Of a stretch of 64,000 bases of DNA, positions 36,001-42,538 are shown piece by piece; position 1 is the stretch's first letter, and every line of letters starts with the position of its first letter. Made by a program: the position numbers and the translations under genes. A model generated the notes under the pieces. The model was not told the origin of the DNA and did not search any database. It worked only from the letters and a program-made list of their open reading frames with translations. Location: contig CAZHSI010000001.1 in assembly GCA_964535195.1 (NCBI GenBank), positions 62,001 through 126,000 on the forward strand, in the 5' to 3' direction. This DNA comes from UBA9339 sp964535195. GTDB lineage: Bacteria; Pseudomonadota; Gammaproteobacteria; UBA9339.

Positions 36001-37336
36001 CCATTTGGCAACCTGGCTTGGTGAGCCTATGCGATCTTTATATGGCAATTATCTGTTGTCTCATTGGTACGACGAACAACACGAAAAGAGTACCTGGGAA
36101 AAAATTAGTTCAATTCCTGATGAAGCTATATGGCAAGCTCATCAAACGCAAAAAGAGCGACTATTAGAAAAAGTTAAGCAACTAGTTATTTCACAATATG
36201 CTTTGCGCAATGAAAGTAAAAAATTAATCAATGCCTCTTTGGAGTGTTTGGCTAGTAATACATTGTTGATTGGTATATCGCGACGTTTTGCTGCTTATAA
36301 GCGGAACAATTTATTTTTACTGGCTAAAGAATATTTAGCCAGTATTTTAACCAACGAGGTGCGTCCAGTAGTGATTTTGGTAGCAGGAAAGGCTCATCCT
36401 GCCGATATCGTTGGGAAAGACTTACTGCGTGAAATTGTTGAAACCTCTCGCTCCGGGATTTTTAAGGGGCATATTATTTTTCTCGAAGAATATAATATTG
36501 GTTTGGCTAAGTTATTAGTTCAAGGTGTTGATGTTTGGTTAAATACCCCTATTTTAGGGCGAGAAGCTTGTGGTACTAGTGGTATGAAAGTAGGAATTAA
36601 TGGCGGATTGAATTTTTCTACTAAAGATGGTTGGTGGGAAGAGGCTTATGATGAAGCTATTGGTTGGCAGATTGAAAGTTTGATGACCGAAGATGATTTA
36701 ACCAAGCGTGCTGAGATCGAAAACACTTATTTACTTGAAACATTAGAGTCAGAAATTGTCCCCTTGTATTATAAAACTAATCGTCTTGGTTTCAGTCCTG
36801 ATTGGGTGGCTAAAATGAAGGCTTCGATTGCGTTAATTTCTTGTGAATATAGTGCTTTTAGAATGGCAAGAGATTATGTTAATAACTTATATAGCCCCGC
36901 GGCATTACGTTATGAACGGTTGATGAAAAATAATTGTACTGATCTGAGAAAAGTAGTGGCTTGGCAGCAAGGTATTGCCGAACGGTTTAATACGGTGAAG
37001 ATTAAGGCTATTTTTATTAATGGCGTTAAGAATGGCAAAATAACTTCAAATGGTTTACTGAGAATAAAATTAATGTTGTATGTAGGTAAAATGGCTGCTA
37101 ACGAATTGCAAGCAGAGTTTGTCTTAATCAAGGGTAATGACTATCAGCTATTACCAGAGCCAATAGTTATTGGCTTAAGGTGTGTTGAATCTGATTCGCG
37201 AGAAACTGGGGTATTAACTTATGTTGCCGAGTATCAGCTTGAAGATACCGGTTTTTATAAGTATGGTATCAGGGTTTTACCCTACAATCCGATGTTATTT
37301 AGGCGGCAGGATGTACGGGTGGTGTACTGGGGGTAG
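33062..37336 (+). CDS. Fused glycogen synthase (GT3-like) and alpha-glucan phosphorylase (GT35)
   Basis: A 1,424-residue two-enzyme fusion. Residues ~1-560 resemble eukaryote-type GT3 glycogen synthase: FEVSWEVCNKVGGIYTVLQS, NFHEWLCGAGILYL, TTHATVLGRALA, VTSGRYEFHNKGHDI and FPSFYEPWGYTPVES. After a linker, residues ~580-1,424 are a short-type phosphorylase: IRELRMLAYNFWWAWHKEA, IAYFCMEYGIAECLPIYSGG, LNEGHSAFLLLER, TTHTPVAAGNEAF and the PLP-binding Lys1176 in ACGTSGMKVGINGG, with GWWEEAYDEAIGW after it. The synthase would build glycogen and the phosphorylase release glucose-1-phosphate. Such fusions occur in Bacteroidetes and relatives (from memory), suggesting transfer. No frameshift is seen. 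Confidence 0.88.
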   Translation: MKEQKFLFEVSWEVCNKVGGIYTVLQSKLKQTIQDFGDNYILIGPWRGQSGEFKEEASTPFLEAVKQALAAKNIICHIGYWNIEEQPKVILVDFRERYKIDSLLYTLWVNYGVDSLASNYDYHEPILFATAAGEVINTLVNSQLIQDRMIIANFHEWLCGAGILYLNKCCRQIATVFTTHATVLGRALANENRLVSNLTTSFNAEVEARRLGVFAKHSLESVAAREADCFAVVSNVVADEAGVLLGRYPDKVVDNGLDIAQTLKKVEVSKIPEIREKLRQIASLVVGQKVDDNALLWVTSGRYEFHNKGHDILLKSLAKLESNLAEDSPPIVVFFLIAVNWHSKEDSLLGVSQSLYPEQRNAIGLATHKVYLPDEDRIIKLCNELSLKNPGRKIHIIFSDAYLNGNDGVFDFTYEQILASCDLSIFPSFYEPWGYTPVESIAYSTPTITTDLAGFGAWITANLKQDFADAVFVLKRKEQDEPKVIADLSNYLLTTLKKYQDPSYIANARKKSFDIAHLVDWQYFYQNYLEAYDQALKFNRLSRVALDITDADNQLVTGINEGVMALPRLRSFQYECILPEKIRELRMLAYNFWWAWHKEAQTLFQRIDPVLWETTGHNPVHFLNLVTSQSLQRAATDEDYVGLYHAVLAEFNAYMQTNCDLAGFCSHNTAISTTHPIAYFCMEYGIAECLPIYSGGLGILAGDYLKAMSDLHVPIVAMGLFYKQGYFLQRVSAKGEQEAIYESWDTNQIPMKPVNDATGKTILVSVEILGRTIYMKAWEVKVGHVSLYLLDTDVPENNEADREITNSLYGGTREVRLVQEMVLGIGGARFLVDKLNIRPALYHLNEGHSAFLLLERVREYCHQGFSFDEALEVVRNSSIFTTHTPVAAGNEAFAKDLVKKYLETYAASRLGISFNKLFDLARDVDAKEPLFSMTVLALRLTLRTNAVSRLHGKVARYMWHLVWPGLLMAEIPIGVVTNGIHLATWLGEPMRSLYGNYLLSHWYDEQHEKSTWEKISSIPDEAIWQAHQTQKERLLEKVKQLVISQYALRNESKKLINASLECLASNTLLIGISRRFAAYKRNNLFLLAKEYLASILTNEVRPVVILVAGKAHPADIVGKDLLREIVETSRSGIFKGHIIFLEEYNIGLAKLLVQGVDVWLNTPILGREACGTSGMKVGINGGLNFSTKDGWWEEAYDEAIGWQIESLMTEDDLTKRAEIENTYLLETLESEIVPLYYKTNRLGFSPDWVAKMKASIALISCEYSAFRMARDYVNNLYSPAALRYERLMKNNCTDLRKVVAWQQGIAERFNTVKIKAIFINGVKNGKITSNGLLRIKLMLYVGKMAANELQAEFVLIKGNDYQLLPEPIVIGLRCVESDSRETGVLTYVAEYQLEDTGFYKYGIRVLPYNPMLFRRQDVRVVYWG

Positions 37337-37348
37337 CTGCGCATTTAC

Positions 37349-37963
37349 ATGTACATGCATAAAATTTTAACACCAGCATTTTTCAATCGTGATCCGCTAA
37401 TCGTAGCAAAAGCACTGCTCGGCAAAGTGGTGTGTGCCAAATATAATAATATTTGGCTACGGGCAATTATTACTGAAACCGAAGCTTATTATATCCATGA
37501 TAAGGCTAGTCATGCGTCGCTTGGTTATACTGCTAAACGTCGTGCCTTATTTATGCCAGCCGGTACTATTTATATGTACTATTCTCGTGGTGGAGACTCT
37601 TTAAATATAAGCTGTCGCGGGGCGGGAAATGCAGTTTTAATTAAATCAGCATTACCTTTTCTAGGGGGAAGAAACGCAAAAAAAATGGTGCAAACCATGC
37701 AAACTTTAAATCCCGCAAAAAATTCTAACATACCTCGACCATGGCACAGGTTATGTGTTGGTCAAGCTTTATTATGCAGGGCGCTTAATTTAAGAGTTTT
37801 AACTTGGGATCAAAAACAGTTTGATTATAAGAGGTTTTATATTGCTTCTTATGGTTATAAACCTAGAAATATTCGGCAAACTGTAAGACGTGGTATCCCT
37901 AAAGGACGTGACGAGCATTTGCCTTATAGATTTATTTGGCAAGATGCTGCAGTTTTATTTTGA
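37349..37963 (+). CDS. 3-methyladenine DNA glycosylase (AAG/MPG family)
   Basis: A 204-residue single-domain base-excision glycosylase of the mammalian AAG type. Landmarks are FFNRDPLIVAKALLGKVV, IITETEAYYIHDKASHAS, the active-site region MPAGTIYMYYSRGGDSLNIS and the C-terminal IASYGYKPRNIRQTVRRGI. It removes alkylated purines from DNA. It follows the glycogen operon after 12 bp and may share its transcript, though the roles are unrelated. Two in-frame ATGs (37349 and 37355) are possible starts. Bacterial members are patchily distributed, so acquisition is possible. Confidence 0.88.
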   Translation: MYMHKILTPAFFNRDPLIVAKALLGKVVCAKYNNIWLRAIITETEAYYIHDKASHASLGYTAKRRALFMPAGTIYMYYSRGGDSLNISCRGAGNAVLIKSALPFLGGRNAKKMVQTMQTLNPAKNSNIPRPWHRLCVGQALLCRALNLRVLTWDQKQFDYKRFYIASYGYKPRNIRQTVRRGIPKGRDEHLPYRFIWQDAAVLF

Positions 37964-37975
37964 GTTTTTATTTTA

Positions 37976-39937
37976 TTATTTTAACTGCAATATATCCCTT
38001 CGTATGTCGTCTGCTGTTGTATTTAAATATTTTTTATCTTCTTCAGTATTTTTAAGTGCTTCATCAATATTTATATCTTCATTTATATCTTCGCCACTGT
38101 CACTTGGTGCTATTCCCTGTGCTGTTTCCTTAACTTTTTTTGTCGCTTGTGAAGTAAAAACATTCTTTTGTTTTAAAAGAGTTTCTAATCTATCTCTTAG
38201 GTTTTTATACTTATTATACTTACTTGTTAATTTATTATTAATATTAAAAGCATTAGCTAGCCAGCCGAAAAAGTGTTGGAACGAATGGTGGTAGGATTTT
38301 AACCCCTCTTGTATTGAGGCAATTTTTTGGTCAATGTTTTCTAGTGAAAGTAGTTGTTGTGCTTTGGCTGTTAGTGGCTTTAGTTTGTTTGCTTTTTTTA
38401 TCAAACTATCACACTCATCTAGAATGTGTTGGTTATTTTCGAGGGTCGTTTGGTTCTCTGCAATTTTACCAGTAACCGCTGTTTGTAATGAATCAACCGC
38501 AGCTCGCAGATCTCGATCTTTTTTTGTAGCTGCTGGTTTACTACCAAGTGCCCAAGTTACCAGGCCATAGGTTGCTGTAATTGGGGCTGTGGCTTTAGAT
38601 CCAAGCTTGGCTACAATTCCTTGTTGGGCTGCCTCTCTCTGTGTAGCTAGGATGGTTTCTTCGATAACTTGAAAGAGTTCAGGTGGTAATAAGTTAGGTG
38701 TTGTGGGTTTGTGCTTGATTAATTCTATAAGTTGCTCGGTAGTCCAGGGTTGGGGGGTTAGTAGTAGTTCTGATATTTTTTCTTGAAAACGTTTCAACTC
38801 TTCTTTGGTGCTTGTTAGCTTTGCTTGTTGTTCAATTAAAACTTCAGATATTTCTATACTACTTATTTTTATTTCATCACAAAGCCTTACAACATCTATG
38901 GTTGAATCCCCGGGTTGTGATATCATTTCTTTACATGTCTGAAGTTTGTCTCGTAGCTCTCTTAAAGCAAAATCAGCGTTTTTCATGTTTTCTTCAAATC
39001 TAATTCTCTCTTCCTGAGCTTTTATTTGTGTTTTTAGTTCACTAAACGCGTGGAGTAATATTTTTTTAACTAAATCTGCATACGAAGTTGGAGAACTAAA
39101 TTCATTGCCAGTGAGGCCTAGCCAAGATAAAAGATACTTACAAACTGGCGAGAATGACCAGACTACCAGTTTTGCTATTCCGGTTCCTATGCCGCCATAA
39201 CTATATCCCATGGATGAGGCAACTGCTGCAACTAACGGGCTAACTAACTCATTTATTTTTTTAGCGTTCTCTGTGTTTTCAAACAACCCTCTAACTTGTG
39301 ATTCGAGTATTTCTATTAGTCTACTCATATTTTCGGCAGCTTTTAGGTCTCTAATTTCAATGCACTTAATGGCATTGGTGAGACGGATCATATATGGTTT
39401 TTGCGATGATTGTGTTCCTGCTGATGGTTGTTCTCCTGATAACTCTTTCGAAACGGCATCAAAATTACAGATCCCAATTTGTCTGAGTATCTCTTCAAAA
39501 TAACTCTTATGATTATCTTCCTCAGTTTTTTTATCTCCCTTAGGGGGGGCAAGGAAGGCATTGAGGATACTTTGTATGGCTTGTTCGTTAAGTACATGTA
39601 GTGCTGACATTTTTGCAATAGCATCATTAAGTATTTTTGCTAACCCTTCTCTCGAGAGAATTTCTTCTTTTGCTGCTGTAATTGCTTCAATAGGGTTGGC
39701 CGTAAGTTGGCGGGGTGATTTTAGTTCGTTACTAAAATGTTGTATACCGCTAGCAACTAGCTGTAGTACTATGGGGACGGCTCCCTTTAGTAATTTATCA
39801 GCCGACCCATTAGCTGCGGCATCTGTTGGATCTTGTGGTTCTCTATAGGCGGTGGATGTTGCTTCCAGCATCTCTCGAAATGCACTTAAAAGTGCCGCCA
39901 TGCTATTTAAAATTGGGCTTGTTGAAGGTTCAGTCAT
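37976..39937 (-). CDS. Large coiled-coil protein with hydrophobic segment, effector candidate
   Basis: A ~653-residue protein I do not recognise. Residues ~230-275 form a Gly-rich hydrophobic stretch (ending GIGTGIAKLVVWSFSPVCKY); residues ~290-400 and ~480-600 are long Lys/Glu-rich coiled coils; residues ~435-470 include another apolar segment. The C-terminal 50 residues are strongly acidic (SGEDINEDINIDEALKNTEE), a composition seen in Dot/Icm substrates. The start ATGACTGAA is preserved by GGAG five bases upstream; a GTG two codons earlier is an alternative. It is a stand-alone gene converging on the AAG gene. The effector role is inferred. Confidence 0.62.
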   Translation of the reverse strand: MTEPSTSPILNSMAALLSAFREMLEATSTAYREPQDPTDAAANGSADKLLKGAVPIVLQLVASGIQHFSNELKSPRQLTANPIEAITAAKEEILSREGLAKILNDAIAKMSALHVLNEQAIQSILNAFLAPPKGDKKTEEDNHKSYFEEILRQIGICNFDAVSKELSGEQPSAGTQSSQKPYMIRLTNAIKCIEIRDLKAAENMSRLIEILESQVRGLFENTENAKKINELVSPLVAAVASSMGYSYGGIGTGIAKLVVWSFSPVCKYLLSWLGLTGNEFSSPTSYADLVKKILLHAFSELKTQIKAQEERIRFEENMKNADFALRELRDKLQTCKEMISQPGDSTIDVVRLCDEIKISSIEISEVLIEQQAKLTSTKEELKRFQEKISELLLTPQPWTTEQLIELIKHKPTTPNLLPPELFQVIEETILATQREAAQQGIVAKLGSKATAPITATYGLVTWALGSKPAATKKDRDLRAAVDSLQTAVTGKIAENQTTLENNQHILDECDSLIKKANKLKPLTAKAQQLLSLENIDQKIASIQEGLKSYHHSFQHFFGWLANAFNINNKLTSKYNKYKNLRDRLETLLKQKNVFTSQATKKVKETAQGIAPSDSGEDINEDINIDEALKNTEEDKKYLNTTADDIRRDILQLK

Positions 39938-40167
39938 AAACACTCCATGTTTTATTTGTATTTTTTATCAATTCATAACGATGTCAGCATCAAAAATAAA
40001 CTTATTTTTCAACTTGTCTAATCAGTTTTTTGGTTTAGGTCGTGGTATATGTCTTTGGTTGGCTCAAGAGAGAGCTACTCTTTTTTTCTGCTTAGCAATC
40101 ACCACCGCTTCGTTCTAGCAATAGGCCACAAAAAAATTAGATTATATTTTAATTTGGGCCAGAAATA

Positions 40168-40584
40168 CTAGTGAGCATGGCTCATGCTCACACCCATGTC
40201 TTCGTCAGCCTCGTTCGCTCTCTTGTATCTATACATAGGATTAATAACTTCTTTATCATTAGGTGGTCCGAAATTTTCTCCATAAACCACAGTCAAAACC
40301 TCGCCGGTCTGTCTATCTAATATAAGGTGTGGTAAATCATTGGCGTCTGAGGGAGGAGTACGCAAGTCCCATGGAGCTATACCGCGTCCCATTATCGTAG
40401 GGGATAAATCTTCAGGAGTATCAGCCATGTATATCTTAGTGCTGGGTGGCGGAAAATTTTCAGTATAGACAACCTGTTCAATTATCCCTTTTTCGTTGAA
40501 ATACAGCGTAGGCCAATCATTGACATTAGGTGGCAACTTACGATTATCCTTAGGTATTTTTCCTCTCATTTGTCTTAGCTTCAT
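40168..40584 (-). CDS. Hypothetical protein with an internal duplication
   Basis: A 138-residue soluble protein of unknown family. Two related segments are visible: residues ~17-50 (VNDWPTLYFNEKGIIEQVVY, then TENFPPP) and ~79-110 (ANDLPHLILDRQTGEVLTVV, then YGENFGPPND). Each has the pattern ND-P-L, a short turn, VVY-ENF-PP. The C-terminus ends in an acidic stretch and MSHAH. A CAGGAGAT site precedes the ATG. There is no signal peptide. The repeated unit could be a small beta-rich domain; function unknown. Confidence 0.55.
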   Translation of the reverse strand: MKLRQMRGKIPKDNRKLPPNVNDWPTLYFNEKGIIEQVVYTENFPPPSTKIYMADTPEDLSPTIMGRGIAPWDLRTPPSDANDLPHLILDRQTGEVLTVVYGENFGPPNDKEVINPMYRYKRANEADEDMGVSMSHAH

Positions 40585-40716
40585 AATTCATCTCCTGAAT
40601 TTTCTGTTGCTACAATATTTTTTAACGCTCCTTTATTCACCTAAGTAAATTCTAACTTATTCAATAAATATTAGCAAGTTCGCTCCGAGTTCGAAAAAAT
40701 ACGAACGAAAACTAAC

Positions 40717-41901
40717 TCAGCGTATATCAAAGATTTTTAATCCTGCTTCGCCATTAGCTACATATAAATTATTTTTTGTTACTGCTATGTCATTAACACA
40801 ATATTTAGTTTTTAGACTATCTACTATGATAGGATTTGCGGGATTTTTTATATTAATTATTTTTATCTCATCTTCCTTCTCACCAAATCCTGAAGAACGT
40901 GCATACGCATAATTTCCTTTTATTACTAACCCACTTAAAAAGCCCTCGATCTCTAGGTTTCCAACGACAAATGGTTTGGCTGGGTTTGATATATTAACTG
41001 TTCTTAACTCAGATTTTTCGAGAGAAGGGGTATAGAAAGAAGTTATATACGCGTAATTTCCAACTATTATTGGTCCACCACCAATTCTATATGTTTTCAA
41101 CGTCCCTGCCAAAAGAGGAGTTTTTGGATTTGTTACGTTAACTATTTTTAATCCGGCATTCTCATAAACGCCATCGCCACGGCGACCATATTCACCATCT
41201 ATGCCACCTTTGTCTGCTATATATTCATAGCCGTTTGATATCGCTAATCCATGCGTCTCCCCGCCTAAAACTAGATTAGTGGTTAAGGCTGGAACAGCTG
41301 GATTATTTCTGTCGAATATTATCAGTCCTTTGCCTTGTTTATATCTAATTTCCGATACCCCAGTCTTTTCTTCATTTTCTTCCTTAATGAACATCCCAGA
41401 ATTTATTCCATAGGCATGATCCTTATCTATCGTAAATTTATTGATACATTTTCCAATTTTTAAATTACCAACTAAGAATGGTTTTTGGGGGTTTTCAATA
41501 TTCACAATACTAACTTTACCGCCCATGGCGCACCCTGATGTAACATAAGCATAAGAACCTGCTATTGTTATACTGCCAGCCAGCGGAGGGAGATCGGTCC
41601 AAAGGTACAAACTTCCCAGAAGCATTGGCTTTGTAGGTTCTGCTATGTTAACTATTTCTAATTTACAACGATAGCCCTTATTATTATGCTCATATGTTAT
41701 TCTATTTTCACGTGTGGCTATATATGCGTAATGTTTAGATAAAGCTACAGCACTAACTCCTCTTCCTTTTAGCTTTAAGTTTCCTACTAATTTAGATGAT
41801 AGCGTTTCGGGGGAAAAAGAAAAACATTCTGCCGCAGTCAAGCAATATCCAACAGACAGCACCACAAAAATAATGTATTTTACTTTTTTAGAAAAAAGCA
41901 T
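40717..41901 (-). CDS. Secreted LVIVD-repeat beta-propeller-like protein
   Basis: An N-terminal signal peptide (MLFSKKVKYIIFVVLSVGYC with AECFS after it) is followed by seven or so repeats of about 45 residues of the LVIVD type, for example LKIVNVTNPKTPLLAGTL and IKIINIKNPANPIIVDSL, each with an AY(I/V) strand. LVIVD proteins form propellers and are usually exported, with unclear roles. The start at 41901 is chosen because it begins a typical signal peptide; the frame is open 12 codons further. It lies about 40 bp downstream of a double-glycine-leader peptide gene in the same direction, suggesting a shared transcript and perhaps a shared export-related role. Confidence 0.75.
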   Translation of the reverse strand: MLFSKKVKYIIFVVLSVGYCLTAAECFSFSPETLSSKLVGNLKLKGRGVSAVALSKHYAYIATRENRITYEHNNKGYRCKLEIVNIAEPTKPMLLGSLYLWTDLPPLAGSITIAGSYAYVTSGCAMGGKVSIVNIENPQKPFLVGNLKIGKCINKFTIDKDHAYGINSGMFIKEENEEKTGVSEIRYKQGKGLIIFDRNNPAVPALTTNLVLGGETHGLAISNGYEYIADKGGIDGEYGRRGDGVYENAGLKIVNVTNPKTPLLAGTLKTYRIGGGPIIVGNYAYITSFYTPSLEKSELRTVNISNPAKPFVVGNLEIEGFLSGLVIKGNYAYARSSGFGEKEDEIKIINIKNPANPIIVDSLKTKYCVNDIAVTKNNLYVANGEAGLKIFDIR

Positions 41902-41940
41902 AGAAAAAGAGTTTTTTGTTAAAAAAACGAAAAACAATAA

Positions 41941-42177
41941 TTAGCCTAAATAAGCCCAATATTGTTTGTATTTTAATTGTCGTAGACATTTATCTGCACA
42001 TGCAACAAGATAATTGTCGCTCCAATTACAAGGGTTTCCTACATATACACCGCCATCGCTGGCGGGACGGTCTACAAAATTAGCACACCAACATTCGCAT
42101 TGTGTCCATCCCCCAGAGACAATCGCAATTTTGCTGCTATCAAGTAATTCAAAAACAACGTGCTTATTACTATGCAT
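41941..42177 (-). CDS. Double-glycine-leader Cys-rich peptide (bacteriocin-like)
   Basis: A 78-residue precursor. Residues 1-23 (MHSNKHVVFELLDSSKIAIV then SGG) fit a double-glycine leader as cut by C39-peptidase ABC exporters. The remaining 55 residues hold six Cys, three in QCECWC and single Cys in NPC, VAC and DKC, and are rich in Trp and Tyr. AGAGG lies seven bases before this ATG, which is why the longer open frame (13 more codons) was not used. It could be a bacteriocin, a signalling peptide, or an exported Cys-rich peptide aimed at a host. No C39 transporter or immunity gene is nearby. Confidence 0.55.
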   Translation of the reverse strand: MHSNKHVVFELLDSSKIAIVSGGWTQCECWCANFVDRPASDGGVYVGNPCNWSDNYLVACADKCLRQLKYKQYWAYLG

Positions 42178-42232
42178 AAAATTGCCTCTTTTCTTAGGCT
42201 GAAAACATAATACCACTCTTTATGTGGAAGAA

Positions 42233-42424
42233 TCAAAAAACTGTCAAAAACGATGGTGATTTAATAAGAAAATAAAAACTGATAGGTAATCCACTAGTTT
42301 GATTCAAATAAACAAATTGCTGTAATGCCACCCTAATTCTTAGTGATTTCCCCTGATAATTTAATGGGGCAGGTTCGTTCAGGATTTTTTGAAGTTCAGG
42401 GTAAATATGGCGTAAATTTAGCAA
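42233..42424 (-). CDS. Possible small protein of unknown function
   Basis: A 63-residue open frame upstream of the leader-peptide gene. The sequence (LRHIYPELQKILNEPAPLNY then QGKSLRIRVALQQFVYL) has a protein-like composition but no family I recognise, and its hydrophobic tail may be fortuitous. No clear ribosome binding site precedes it. It may be a fragment of a longer lost gene. Listed with low confidence because the 320-base gap otherwise holds nothing else visible. Confidence 0.25.
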   Translation of the reverse strand: MLNLRHIYPELQKILNEPAPLNYQGKSLRIRVALQQFVYLNQTSGLPISFYFLIKSPSFLTVF

Positions 42425-42512
42425 TTAAAACCTTCTGTAATATAGAGGAAACAAAGGGGTCAGCTATGTGAGTTGTCAGGTAATTTTAAGGGATCTACTC
42501 GTCTGTATTTGC

Positions 42513-42531
42513 CCTGTTTTTTAAACAGGGG
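42513..42531. terminator. Hairpin after mutS
   Basis: CCCTGTTT and AAACAGGG form a perfect eight-base stem around TTT, eight bases beyond the mutS stop on the minus strand. It lacks a good U-tract in that direction (CAAATAC follows), so it may be a weak terminator or 3'-end stabiliser. Confidence 0.4.
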
Positions 42532-42538
42532 TGAGTAA

